Origin: Owenia fusiformis
Lineage: Eukaryota > Annelida > Polychaeta > Sabellida > Oweniidae
DNA length: 64,000 nt
Direction: 5' to 3'
Assembly (NCBI GenBank): GCA_903813345.2
Contig: CAIIXF020000006.1
Span: 22,327,936 to 22,391,935, forward strand
The translations under genes and the position numbers were made by a program. The notes beneath the pieces were generated by a model. That model was not told the DNA's origin and made no database searches. It worked only from the letters and a program-made list of their open reading frames with translations. Below, piece by piece: positions 36,401 through 46,145 of this stretch; position 1 is the stretch's first letter, and each line of letters opens with the position of its first letter.

Positions 36401-38041
36401 ATGTGTTTGATAGCTTATTTGACAACTTATTAATATACATTAATATAATATAGTAGCCCGGACAGAATTGTTCAATGGTCACTTTTTCTTTAATAATGTT
36501 TTTAATTTTCAGTATTATCAAAATCGGATTACATATTTGGAAACTAGAGTAAAATTCTGACATACAAAAAAAATTTGATATTATAGGTGTTCATAGTACG
36601 ACTGACTCAAACACATAATTCATCATTTTGCCTCATATTTGTTCAAAATGGCGGCATATTTTGTGAATTTGAATGTTCAGTTGAAAGTTAATATTTAAAG
36701 ATTGTCATAGGACTATAGGGCCATGCTGCCACCGTAACAATCCTGATGTAAGGCAGCAGCAACTGACCATTCATCAAATACAAGAAATTAACTCCCTCCG
36801 AGGGTATATGAAATCAACTGTATTAAAATGTTCGGGGTTGTGTTCAAGAGGATTTGAAAAGGTGGCCCCCCAATGTGCGGGGTGTGATGAGAGTAGGTCC
36901 TCAATCTTTTCAAGAGCTCCAAACAGCTATCTCAGAGGCCATTGAAAAGCTGAAGAACAATTCACATGCATGCCAAGGATGGGTTAAGAGGCGTGTGACT
37001 GGGAAAGACATTATAAACTGTGGCAGTATGACCCTATAGTTGCACAGGTTAAACGAACTAGGGTTGCTAATCCACTTCGAGTAACAATGGAATGGCCGAA
37101 AAACGTTAAGTCCTGTGACCTTACCAATATACTGTACATACAATGTAAAAACCTTTTTAAGTACTGGTATACATACAAGTCAATTTAAAACAAAAGGTTA
37201 TAAATGGAGTCATTACCCCATACCAAGGCAGCAGTCTACATGATTTCGTAGGCCTATGACATTTCTTGAACATTAACTTTCAACTGAACATTCAAACCAC
37301 AAAACATGCCGCCATTTTTGAACAAATATGAGACAAAATGGTGAATTATGTATTTGCGTCACTCATACTATGAACGCCTATAATATCCATAAATTAAGAG
37401 ATGTTCTTAAAATATTTTTTTTGTATGTCAGAATTTTAATCTAGTTTTCAAATATGTAATCAGATTTTGATAATACTGAAAATTAAAAAAGTTATAAAAG
37501 AAAAAGTGACCATTGAACAATTCTGTCCGGGCTACTATATATTAATATACATTCAAACGTGATGAATGGGTCCTATTGTAGCTAGTTTTTATTTGCCCCA
37601 GGTACATTGATTTTGAACTTACTATGGCAACCATCTCTAATCTACTGTTTCTGGTATTCTAAATAACAACAAAATATTCAATGATGTACATTCTGTGAAG
37701 CTTTCAAAAGATAATATTGAAATATAAAGAAAATCGATATATTCGAGATATTTTGAGAACTTTATGATCGACCCTCGTATAAATCATATTAAAGCATTTC
37801 AAATCATAATGAATAATGCTAATTATATTAAATCATATTCAAATATATAACTAGTTCAATTGCCAATTTATAGAGTTGCATCCCGCTAAATTATACAAAT
37901 TAAAACTATAGCTAATCAATCATTTTTATGATGTTAATGATTGCAGATGTCTACAATCAATACATGTTTCATTTTATAGTCCAGAAGGGGACCATGAAAA
38001 GGCGAGGACAAAGAAAGAGGAAAGTCGTTTGTTGTCCGTGA
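21296..38041 (+). CDS. DUF927-like P-loop ATPase gene, at least ten coding exons
   Basis: Exons: 21296 (or 21335)-21405, 22703-22916, 23663-23785, 23973-24153, 28673-28904, 30204-30462, 34264-34425, 34989-35262, 35927-36046, 37980-38041. Every junction is GT/AG and every phase matches, giving about 565-580 residues. The ATPase core has a Walker A, GHSGTGKTSCLRLLGSLIG, like the DUF927 pattern GxSxTGKTxxLRxxxSxxG. It also has a Walker B-like LPVLVDDP, a sensor-1-like GLIVSSN and a downstream RIQRR that could supply an arginine finger. The tail is acidic and then basic (MKRRGQRKRK), suggesting nuclear location. DUF927 proteins are mainly bacterial, phage or plasmid helicase-like ATPases. The substrate here is unknown. 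The gene structure is well supported, the family assignment moderately. Confidence 0.8.
21496..21885. mobile_element. MITE in intron 1, about 390 bp, inverted arms
   Basis: Left tatagtaaaattttaaatg pairs with right catttaaaattttactata. Arms of about 120 bp share gcaatcaaatgacca and gtttatgtaaaaatagaaac in inverted orientation. TA ends fit a mariner-type MITE. Confidence 0.75.
22108..22574. mobile_element. hAT-like MITE in intron 1
   Basis: Left cagggttcgtacacacct pairs with right aggtgtacgaacc. The interior repeats aaatgtcagggaattttg several times. The CAGGGTTCGTAC end is hAT-like. No transposase. Confidence 0.65.
22703..22916 (+). CDS. DUF927-like gene, exon 2
   Basis: Acceptor ttttcacag, donor AACAAG^gtaata. 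Encodes 71 residues including LMCRLSDAEFRKIFFTKVSS and RIITLVNHTGVQRNGHYLFN. The order of a basic segment, NHTG and GHYLFN recalls the RxxxxTGWhxxxFvLP region before the P-loop in DUF927 proteins (judged by eye). Confidence 0.8.
22971..23474. mobile_element. MITE in intron 2 with doubled terminal motif
   Basis: The left end holds two tandem copies of caactcgtacccaaga, and the right end holds two copies of its reverse complement. The interior is AT-rich. A separate short perfect hairpin lies at about 23100-23132. Confidence 0.75.
23100..23132. repeat. Perfect short hairpin
   Basis: The words catgggctttcaact and agttgaaagcccatg are separated by two bases, and ggtataat-type flanks occur on both sides. 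It lies within the intron 2 MITE. Confidence 0.7.
23663..23785 (+). CDS. DUF927-like gene, exon 3
   Basis: Acceptor gttgcag, donor ATAAAG^gtattg, phase 0 on both sides. Encodes 41 residues, INDLGDAIEPTYMLKLGGKQ and onward to YGVQAGLIK. No catalytic motif. Confidence 0.8.
23973..24153 (+). CDS. DUF927-like gene, exon 4 with Walker A
   Basis: Acceptor tttttttacag, donor TTAATAG^gtattt, phase 1. A hydrophobic helix (AAFIALGALAMTMHAGDI) leads into VILYGHSGTGKTSCLRLLGS, a full P-loop with the GKT(S) residues that bind nucleotide phosphates. This is the most diagnostic exon. Confidence 0.88.
24342..28345. mobile_element. 4.0 kb long-TIR element in intron 4
   Basis: Left tagacaggttccaat pairs with right attggaacctgtcta. 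Arms of about 560 bp stay similar throughout: acagctcaacggggtggtca, cgttgagctgtcatc, cccccctaggg and tagtgctctacccctgg have inverted partners. gta flanks both ends. The interior has no transposase ORF. Arms of the same family build the element at 41.8-45.5 kb. The gttccacttacagagg words at 26750-27500 look like a further mariner/pogo-type repeat inside. Confidence 0.8.
28673..28904 (+). CDS. DUF927-like gene, exon 5 with Walker B and sensor 1
   Basis: Acceptor ttctttaaatag, donor CCAAG^gtatga. Encodes LTKIGGMSTLPVLVDDPAYI, where LPVLVDDP fits a Walker B strand ending in acidic residues. After about 40 residues comes VKAGLIVSSNNAVHSDD, where SSN fits a sensor-1 position. The 4.5 kb intron before it carries the 24342-28345 element. 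Confidence 0.85.
28905..30203. repeat. Intron 5 with degenerate (tcatat)-type array
   Basis: From about 29210 to 29860 the sequence is a degenerate array of aatcatat/tcaatcata words. It shows no ORF and no TIR. Similar words reappear at 37780-37850 in the last intron. Confidence 0.75.
30204..30462 (+). CDS. DUF927-like gene, exon 6
   Basis: Acceptor ctcgattttag, donor GAAGAG^gtaata, phase 0 out. Encodes RIQRRCVYICLSGDSIQ at the junction, a possible arginine finger. After it come 60 residues with helical character (GGLSALVGMFIRARP, MIKDKFPDILDESH). Confidence 0.83.
30768..31520. repeat. Left arm: 42-bp minisatellite, about 18 units
   Basis: Alternating ctaagaccccccacgttata and ctaagaccctgttata halves make a 42-bp unit. 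Because 42 is a multiple of 3, a long frame stays open through much of it. That ORF is not evidence of a gene. Confidence 0.95.
31525..31975. repeat. Imperfect tandem repeat inside the fold-back element
   Basis: Units contain ggtagtcttgcttctggtcc, ttgtgttccc and acatacagattctac, repeated about six times at 45-85 bp spacing. The right arm has only one such unit (33213-33260), so the left arm expanded after the arms formed. Confidence 0.8.
32010..32490. repeat. Inner palindrome with TGATGTCATC repeats
   Basis: The words aattcctaatagaattaag and cttaattctattaggaat are inverted at the outside. Inward, gttgacagtctgtgatgtca pairs with tgacatcacagactgtcaac. The core repeats a unit of about 62 bp with tttgtgatgtcatc and attgtgatgattgatgatg. 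Confidence 0.8.
32730..33210. mobile_element. hAT-like MITE inserted in the right arm
   Basis: Ends caggcctgtcaac and gttgacaggcctg are inverted, with tgtatg on both sides (32724-32729 and 33211-33216). The left arm has no counterpart, so this is a later insertion that broke the symmetry of the fold-back element. Confidence 0.75.
33292..34090. repeat. Right arm: inverted 42-bp minisatellite, about 19 units
   Basis: This is the reverse complement of the left-arm array (gtcttagttttataacaggg, ttataacgtggggggtctta). Occasional cgtggg(a/t)g and attacg variants occur in both arms. Confidence 0.95.
34264..34425 (+). CDS. DUF927-like gene, exon 7
   Basis: Acceptor ttaatttccag, donor GAACGC^gtacgt, phase 0 on both sides. 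54 residues, mostly helical (VREMIVVYLDKNRRHIQAFH, LGTVEKFLENVIETCMNER). The preceding intron holds the 3.4 kb fold-back element. Confidence 0.8.
34441..34656. mobile_element. 216-bp MITE beginning 15 bp after the exon 7 donor
   Basis: aggggagggcggggtaagat on the left pairs with atcttaccccgctctctcct on the right. The TIR continues through ggaacgcagggtgagacgga to about 45 bp. No ORF. Confidence 0.8.
34989..35262 (+). CDS. DUF927-like gene, exon 8
   Basis: Acceptor taatttcag. Encodes GVAINYVQMGSSKGRTGIFV, then a basic, glycine-rich stretch (YAKPRRYRGGVSGRGIFIFE). Two in-phase donors lie 15 bp apart: after 35247 (acag^gtacag) and after 35262 (acag^gtatga). Five residues could therefore be alternatively included. 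Confidence 0.8.
35927..36046 (+). CDS. DUF927-like gene, exon 9, acidic linker
   Basis: Acceptor atattatag, donor AAAGAAG^gtatgt. About 40 residues rich in D, E, S and Q (CDQEATDEPSQSILNDPQSA, EDSQGDEETHKE), probably disordered. Confidence 0.72.
36449..37539. mobile_element. 1.1 kb TIR element in the last intron
   Basis: Arms of about 290 bp: tagtagcccggacagaattg at the left pairs with caattctgtccgggctacta at the right, and the match continues through gttcaatggtcac and caaaatggcggcat. The word attaatatacatt lies outside both ends. Unpaired sequence inside (about 36720-37240) includes a coding-like stretch at 36854-37039. Confidence 0.8.
36854..37039 (+). pseudogene. Coding-like fragment inside the TIR element
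   Basis: The frame reads RWPPNVRGVMRVGPQSFQEL, EAIEKLKNNSHACQGWVKRR and VTGKDIINCGSMTL then stops. Composition looks protein-like and it lies between the arms. I do not recognise a family. It may be a relic of the element's own protein or a captured host exon. Confidence 0.3.
37980..38041 (+). CDS. DUF927-like gene, terminal exon with basic tail
   Basis: Acceptor ttttatag. Encodes VQKGTMKRRGQRKRKVVCCP and the TGA at 38039-38041. The basic cluster looks like a nuclear localisation or nucleic-acid-binding tail. A second acceptor, attgcag at about 37946, is also in frame and would add eleven residues (DVYNQYMFHFI). AATAAA-like signals occur near 38592 and 38612. Confidence 0.65.
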
Positions 38042-39044
38042 TGACTGAGATGAGCCAAGAGTTAAACACAAGAACTAATCCTGATTCCCTCATTATTGAA
38101 CTGTGCCATTTTGTTCAGATTTATATAAAAACGTAATTAAGTACCCTAGAATATCTCACTGTAGAAGGTGTTTCAAGGTTATTCCAATGTTTGAAAATCC
38201 AGTGTTCCACTTTGATTGTTTTATATTGCATTGCATTATTGATTGTTTTATATTGCAATTGCATTATTGATTGTTTTATATTGCATTGCATTATTGATTG
38301 TTTTATATTGCATATTGCAAACAGGTTGTGTAAATAAGAATTCAAATATAAACGGCTTCAACACGTAGTTCAATGGGGGTGGGAGGGGGGTGCTAAAGTT
38401 GCCAAACTTTTGGAGGGGAGTGTATATTTGATCATACTTTATAAATGTGTATATTTGATAGATGCATTAACTTCAGAAAAGATTCACCTAGGTACGGGTA
38501 TACACAAATGTGAAAATGAATGAAATTGAGGTTTATGCATGGATTACATGTACCAGATAAAACTGATGTTGTATCACGTGGTATTTGTGAATAAACTAGT
38601 TAAGGCTTATAAATAAACCATGTTTCTTGGTGTTTTGATTAAAGTTATGTTTAGGATTAAATGTAAATTAGTTACTTTTTTTGTAGAGATAAATTCAACC
38701 CAGACCTTAGCTAGTAAACTCGGCCCTCATTTAACTCAACCCTTTACTTGGTCAATTAAACTCAACCATAGTACACACTCAACCTTGACGGTTTCATATA
38801 TATTTCTTCTTTGGTATAATTATAACTATATTTAGAAATGTACATTTAGCTTATTTGAAGAACACAAATGTTAAATGTTGTGCTATGCACCATATTTCGG
38901 TAGGACCAGAAATACCTTTACACCTGTGTCTGAGTAAATGGAGTCTCCTTGAATATATGGTCCAGGGGGCAATACATCCTGGGACCCTAAATAGATGTAT
39001 AGATGTCTTATTTTAGTAGTACTTCTTGAATGACCTTCAGGACT
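38042..39044. other. 3' flank of the DUF927-like gene
   Basis: Probable 3' UTR first, with AATAAA-like words near 38592 and 38612. It contains a four-copy array of about 32 bp at 38210-38325 (ttgattgttttatattgcat). No further exon is seen. Confidence 0.5.
38210..38325. repeat. Short tandem repeat, about 32 bp, four copies
   Basis: Units of the type tgattgttttatattgcat plus tgcattat are repeated with little divergence. Confidence 0.85.
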
Positions 39045-39257
39045 CAGGCCCGTAGCCAGGATTTGCCAAGGGGGGGGGTTCATTTTTCAAAAATATCCAG
39101 GGGGGTTCACATTTGACAATTTTGGCCCAAATATGGCTAAAATCACTTGAGAAGTGCTCAAAATGGTGAAAAACTGCATGATTTTGAAAGAATTTTTGGC
39201 CAGGGGGGGGGTTCGCCCGAATCCTGCGAACCCCCCCCCCCCCTGGCTACGGGCCTG
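39045..39257. mobile_element. 213-bp MITE with 5-bp direct repeats
   Basis: Ends caggcccgtagccagg and cctggctacgggcctg are perfect inverted repeats. They are flanked by ggact at 39040-39044 and 39258-39262. Poly-G and poly-C tracts lie just inside the ends. Confidence 0.85.
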
Positions 39258-41826
39258 GGACTGTCGATAGATGGCATAAAATTCAGTGGGTTAATAGCAT
39301 ACTTAACATGAAAAAATACTCCAAAAATCTCTCAAGACAAATTTGATTGAAAACATCTAAAATCTTATGATTTTGAATCTTAAAACACGTTTGTTAATGA
39401 TAATGAAGGAAAATTGATATTTATTTGATAAATGTAGCGAATTTGAAGTAGTAATATTTACACGCGAACAACAACCTAGTACTTAATGCCAAAATTATTC
39501 GATGGTACCCCGTGTCTATATGAGTCCTTGCTCCCATTGTACCCATTTGACACAAGGAGGATTGGCTCCCAGGGTTTACCATCAATATTTTCCAAAAAAG
39601 CTAGCGTCAATCCAAGAGTCCGTATCTCACTTCAAAATTTTAATCGCAACTTTGGGTCTTATTACCTATGACAAAAGTTCAATTAAGACACAAGAAGTAG
39701 ATCGGTACAAATGTGACTCAGGCATAACTGCGAATGTAATATCCGTCGCATCGTTGTAATGTGTACATTACCAACTCAATACATGCACATTGCTCTTGTG
39801 GCTCTTCTACACACAAGACCCTTTAACGTGGTTCATAACACAGACGAGTGAATTATACATGAAATACATGTTATGAAAGTTTTAATTGAGATATAAGTTT
39901 AAAACGTATAAAAAGACAGGATTTTGACGATGAGTGTAAACTTATAAATTATATCCACGCGTACAGACAATAACACACTCTAGTGTCTCAATGGATGGGC
40001 AGTGAACACTATATATATACAAAATTAATAAGCTAAATATCTAAAGTGTCCAATCAAAGTTATCAAACACGTTGACTAGCATTTTAATACACTATTCAAT
40101 CCAATCTCAGTGCTAGCGATTACTGCATCGAGCCACTTGGTTGCATAATCAACTCTAGAAATAACGTTTAAAGATCTAATAGCAAAGGTTTTGCAAAAAT
40201 AAATCAATGCAGTGTAAAACAAATGTATGTATAATGAAGAAATAAATATTTAATGAAAAAAATAGATACGTGTTTGTAATATTGGTATTAACTTAAGATT
40301 AAAAAGTGTCACTATCTCTTTCATTTTTCAACAAGGAGGATTGGCTCCCAGAGTGCAACATCGATATTCTGTCCCATATATGGGCATGTCGTGCTACAAA
40401 ATTTGAATTCCAACAGCCGCCATTTTGTTCACTTCAACATTTGAATCGTAAATTTTGGTCTTATTTCCTAACGAAAAATTCCAAAACTCACAGGAAATGA
40501 TTGAGATATTGGTTCGAATCTTTTGAACTGTTTATTTTGAATTTATAATCGGTTATAATTTCAGAAAATAACGACATCTCGGCGTTTTCATTGTTGGAAA
40601 ATATCGACTTCGATTCTGGGAGCCAATCCTCCTTGATTTTTCAACAAATATAGGCTCACGTGACATATGACGCGGGGCAGTCAATTTTGATCTATCGTAG
40701 ACCATATCAGTATCAAACTGCCGATATTTCAACCTCGTCTTGCAAGGCCATTTTTATTTGAAACATCTTGAATTTGGTGTCAAAATAAAGCTGGTCACGC
40801 CCACTTTCAGAGTTATCAATGAATCATTTACTACGACTACTATATTCATTTAGGAGGCGTGTAAAGTTAACCAATCAGAAAGACAATTGCTCCATATATG
40901 ACAGTTCATTAACATATTCAGTGTTTACTATTGTTTTTCGCGTCATGACAACACGAGTAGTAACCAATCAAAATGCCGTATTTTATCACGTGAGTTCAGA
41001 GTGACATGCACGACATGTAAGTTTAGTCTGAGCTGATCGCGATGTTGAACAATTTCTTCTCGGAATTTGTCCAGAGAAATCAGCGATTCTAAATTAAGGT
41101 AGGATCTCCCATTTCTTCCTGTACAAATTTTAACTTATCTCTATCGAATCCTAAAGTTTTGGATGAAGATATGAAGCATACGTTTAAAAACGAAGCGATT
41201 AATTTGACGATCTGATTTTGCAATTTGCAATGGCCAATTTACTGCAAGTCTGCGTGTATTTGACAAGAGATAGCGCCAAGTCTTGTACCCGAATGCTTGT
41301 TAAGCCACTCAAAAACAAGATCCATATTTTCTAAATTTGATAACTTTGCAGAGAGCCCGTTTTCATAACCTGTTTTCCGCGTCTAAATTCAAACTGAGTA
41401 GGATTATAGGATCGCTGGGATTCTCAGTCAATGGCAACGGGTCTTCATTCCAGAACGCACATTTTTTTTATTCTCCGTCATAGTACTTGTCTAAAGTCCA
41501 TATCTGCTCTTTTACTGGCATACTTGGACATATTTCCCCTCCTTAAATTGTCCTCCTTAAATAACACCCTCTCGCCGATTTATATATAGCCATTTCCCAG
41601 AACCCGGGAGTCGGAATCGCTGATGTTTGCCTGATATTGAACATGTTGAAATATGTACTATGTATCAGATGCTGGCACAGTTTTGCCGGAAGTTTGCAAG
41701 AAGTAACTTTTGGCAATGCAGTATGTTAGAGTAACCTAGTAGGTGTAAGAAAATATAAGGTGATGGCCTTTAAAGTGGTAAAAACAATTTTCACGGCCAA
41801 ATTGGACTTCAATTCCTGCGATTTCA
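39258..41826. other. Gene-free stretch with a repeated inverted word
   Basis: The word caaggaggattggctccca occurs at about 39553 and 40331, and inverted as tgggagccaatcctccttg at about 40617. These mark fragments of one dispersed repeat. ORFs here are short, without domains. 40980-41105 contains ATGTTGAACAATTTC running to a gtaggat donor-like site, too weak to call an exon. Confidence 0.5.
40331..40640. repeat. Inverted-repeat element with aggaggattggctccca ends
   Basis: acaaggaggattggctccca (about 40330) pairs with tgggagccaatcctccttga (about 40617). The left-end word alone also occurs at about 39553. Probable MITE of about 310 bp with no ORF. Confidence 0.6.
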
Positions 41827-44800
41827 GGGGGTACTATAAGACTATTTCATAACATAAAGGATATAGTTGCTATTGTTCTGTTTTCTACAGCACACATTAC
41901 TAGTCCAAAGATAAATAATATCCTAAAGTTATAGGCCGATATCTGTATTAGTCTCAGAAATATTGCAATTAATAGGAAAAAAAATATGCAATTTTAGTCA
42001 TTTTCAAGTCTCACTTATCTTATATTTGTAGCTTCCAGCAAAAGATGGCAGCTTAAATAGCTCAAAATTGTTTTCTAAAAACTAATTCAAGCTTTGTTTG
42101 ATATTGTAATACAATTATAATAATGATAATGTTCTATTTATGATTTTTAATATGACTTTATAGTACCCTACCCCTGGAAAGTGGGCGTGGTCAATGTTAT
42201 CATTTTGCAGCATACAATTAAAAACTTTTATTGATAGAAAGCAAATCAATGCATTTTTAACATTTTCACTTGTTACTTGACATTGTAATTCATTCATTAC
42301 TAAAATATAGGACTTTACATATTTTATATATACATTTTCAATTTTGTACAATGTATCATGATGAAATCTAATAGGCTGGTTCATTTTCAGTGTTCACTAA
42401 CGCATGAAATGTAAGTCACAGTGTTTCCAAATTACCTTTGCAATGAGAAAGTACCACAAAGACTACATAATATGAGCAGTTTCAAGGTCCTAATACTAAT
42501 ACTTACCGATCTATCGGCGTTCAAAAATAGAGAAAGCTGTCGTGAGTGCAGTTTTAACTAACTTTGAACTGAAACTGCTGCTTAATGAATATTTTTCTCA
42601 ACATCTGTGACTTTTTTAGACCCCAAACATAAGATACCAAGACATAATGCTACCAAGTTCTGATATTGGAAGTTTCAGAGCTCTAGATCAAATATTCACT
42701 TCTGCATGTACTTTTAAAAAGAGGCAAAAGGACAAAAAACCTATAGATATCGTGAAAAATATGAAAGATGCACTATTCAGAACAATTTATCTCTTAAATG
42801 TTACTTTTATTTGACATAATTTCTGATTCTGCCTCCAGTTAGTACCACCAATAATACATATGAGAAGACTTAACGTCATAGTAAGTGGAAGTACAGATCT
42901 ATTGGCTTCTGAAAATGGGAAAAGCTGTAGCAAGTATGATTTTCACCAGTTTTTCATCTAAGACTGTAACTTTCTGAATTTTCTTTTTACAAAACTGCAC
43001 AGTAAGACCAAAGACATTAAAGGAAACCTGGTCATTGTACCACCAATAATAGGTAAAAATAATATTGGTAATATATACCAAGTGTTTACTTTAATTCCAA
43101 GGCATCTGAATTGATAAATAAATGAAATCAGTACTTTATTGTATCTTGGGACAAAATACACTGTTTAAATGCTTAAGCTTGACATCACAGTATCAAGTGA
43201 AAGATACGTTGTTATATACAGCTATATATCACTTTAACTGACTTTACTCTTCAATTTGAAATATGCCTGGCCATTCTAAGAAAAATGCGACGGAGGGCAA
43301 AGAGGGTGCATGGTATAATTGGTAATTAAGCTCTTCTAGAGTTTAAAGCTCCCACAATTTTTAAAAACGAAATGGAGAATAACATGTGAAAGTATAGGAT
43401 GGACTAATTGTTCTAAGAAAGTTTTTGAAAGTAACATTGCGTGAAATATTTAAGCAAGAGATATGTTCCAAAATACTTTCAGCAGGTAGAAATAAAGCTC
43501 CGTAATGTAAAAACAATGTACAGTGTATTCTCAGTATTCAATAATAACATTCTTTATAGGTTTTTGGTCTTAAGCATATCAGTGATTATCCCATGGTTGC
43601 AAGGATATAGATCGAATATCACATGAAGATATATTTGATATGTGGATCAAGTTATAATATTTTAGCAAAAAATTCACAAACCATCGAATATCACTTTTAA
43701 ACTATCGAATATCACGTCTTAAAAAGTGATATTCGGTGGTTTGAAAAGTGATATTCCATGGTTTCGAATTTTTTCAAAAAACATTTCTTTTTACATTTTT
43801 TGATTATTTTCAAAAATATTTAAAAAAAATTTCAACATTTTTTCACAATTTTTTTTTCAATTATTTTTTCAAATTTTTTCTCGAATTATATTTTTCACAT
43901 TTTTTCGCTGATGATGATTTCCCATGGGATAAATAAATTTTTTTCAAAAATATCAATTATATCCACTCATGGATACAAATATCTTCACTCACTCGCTGCG
44001 CTCACTCATGAAAATATCAATATCCACTCATGGATATAAATGATATTTTTTCAAAACCATAGGATATTCCTTTATTATATATCAATCCGGATGCTGAAGT
44101 CACTTAATAAATAATAACTAGATGTAACTTCTAGTAAGCACTTCAAGTTTCAGTTCTAAATAAAATACAGTATAGTTAAAAAATTGTTAAGAATACATAC
44201 ATTTTTTCACAATCACAATTTCACCATTTCTGACTGTATTTTGCATATTTTTAGGTGTCAATGGTTCAATGATTATTTGATATAACCTCCTGAAACTACT
44301 CTCATATATATTTGGTGGTACAGTGATATGGAATCCAGTCTTTTGGGGTCTCACGGAATTCTTGTTTTAGAGAAGAAAATCCTGAGATCTGCGGTTTAAT
44401 ATTATGAATTATAGGTGAAAATTGCACTTGCTACACTGCTTCTCCCATTTTTAGATGCTAATAAATCTGTAACTACACTTACTATGACCTTAAGTCTACT
44501 CATATGTATTATTGGTATTACTAACCAGAGGCAGAATCAGAAATTATGGTAAATAAAAGTAAAATTTAAGAGATAAATTGTTCTGAATAGTGCATTTTGT
44601 CACATTCTTGGCGATATCTGACTGCATTTTGTGTCTTTTGGGTCTTTTTAAGAGTCCATGCAGATATGAATACTTGATCTAGAGCTCTGAAATTTTCAAT
44701 ACCAGAATTTGGTAGCACTATGTCTGGATATCCTGTGTTTGGACTCTAACCAAATCACAGTTGTTGAGAAAAAAATTCATAAGTAGCAGTTTTAATTCAA

Positions 44801-45512
44801 AATTAGTTGAAACGGCACTCAAGACAACTTTCCTCATTTTTGAAAGCCGATAGATCGGCAAGCATTTACACCATGATCTTGAATCTGGGTATACATGTTC
44901 TTAATAGCACTATCTCATTGCCCAGATATTGTGGAAACATTGTGACTTATATTCCATGTGATAGTAAGCACTGAAAATGGACTTGTTGCATTGTGGCGGA
45001 CCCCATACAAAACAAACTTAGGGGTAGGGGGGGGGGGGGGGTTAAACGTTGATCAGTTCTGCTATTTTTTGTGGCTATTGGTCATATAGTAGATCATTTT
45101 GTCAAAAGGTAAGGGTGATCCGAGAAAAAGTTTGGAAATTGAAACAGCCTATTAGATTTCATTATGATACATTGTACAAAATTGAAATTGTATATATAAT
45201 ATGTAGAGTCTATATTTTTTAATAATAAATGAATTACATTGTCAAGTAATAAGTGAAGATGTTTTATATGCATTGATTTGCTTTCTATCAATACAAGTTT
45301 TTAATTGTATGCTGCAAAAATGATAACATTGACCACGCCCACTTTCCAGGGGTAGGGTACTATAAAGTCATATTAAAAATCATAAATAGTACATTATCAT
45401 TATTATAATTGTATTACAATATCAAACAAAGCTTGAATTAGTTTTTAGAAAACAATTTTGAGCTATTTAAGCTGCCATCTTTTCCTGGAAGCTACAAATA
45501 TAAGATAAGTCA
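41827..45512. mobile_element. 3.7 kb giant palindromic element, related to 24.3-28.3 kb
   Basis: The left arm (about 42015-43060) and right arm (about 44305-45512) are inverted over more than 1 kb. Paired words include tatagtaccctacccctgga, cagagctctagatcaaatat and ccgatctatcgg. The first 190 bp (from gggggtactataag) lack a right-hand partner, so the right end is truncated. The same arm sequence forms the TIRs of 24342-28345. The loop is AT-rich and contains poly-T-rich frames with no real coding signal. Confidence 0.8.
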
Positions 45513-45519
45513 CTGTATC

Positions 45520-45665
45520 AAATGTGGAATTTCTAGTAATTTCTAGACGTGCTTAGTCGGTCTAGGAACTCCGTGTATCTAGAGATTTCTAGGCGTGCTT
45601 AGACGTGCTTAGAGCTGGCGTGGACAGAGCGTGACTAGAGTCTAGAAATCTCTAAGTACGCCGTG
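45520..45665. repeat. Short array of tctagagatttctag-type words
   Basis: The words ctagacgtgcttag, agatttctag and cgtgcttag recur directly and in inverted form over about 145 bp. Possibly a small MITE; ends not resolved. Confidence 0.5.
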
Positions 45666-46060
45666 GTTAGACACAAGACAAAATTAGTCGTTATTAAATT
45701 GCCATGTGAGATTTTGCGCCATATATGGAAACATTTAAATTATAATTTACCGCCCGTGTTAATATTTCGTGTTTTGCTTTAGCTAAATACGGGATATCAA
45801 ATCAAAAAGAGTATGTTTTCACTTTATATCCGACTTGAGTCACGAAAAATACATCGCAACATGGCTTCTTAATTGTTAACTTGTTATAAATTAAAAGGGT
45901 CTGTTTAAATGGGTATTTCCACTAATCAACACCCATTATTTCGCATTGACAAGTACCAGGGCCGAATCCAGCATTTGCTAAGGGGATGACTTTTGAATTA
46001 TTCCAGGGGTAAGGTCACAATTGATATTTGCTCAGGTTCTAACCCAAATTAATCTATTTA

Positions 46061-46145
46061 AGGTTCTTGTGGGTTCGATCCCCACTGGGGTGGATTGACT
46101 TTTTCACATCAGCCCTTAGCACAGGATTTCATTCTGTGTTTTCAT
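46061..46145 (+). repeat. SINE 3' part with tRNA T arm
   Basis: gtgggttcgatccccactgg is a tRNA-type B box/T arm. It is followed by a tail, cacatcagcccttagcacag and attctgtgttttcattaa. The same tail occurs on the minus strand at about 61855-61905. Confidence 0.7.

Noticed and set aside
40980-41110. Possible first exon ending at a gtaggat donor-like site
   Set aside because: The frame closes after 16 codons, no downstream exon was found, and the flanks look repeat-derived.
43748-43936. Phenylalanine-rich ORF
   Set aside because: It is a poly-T-rich loop of the giant palindrome, with no coding character.
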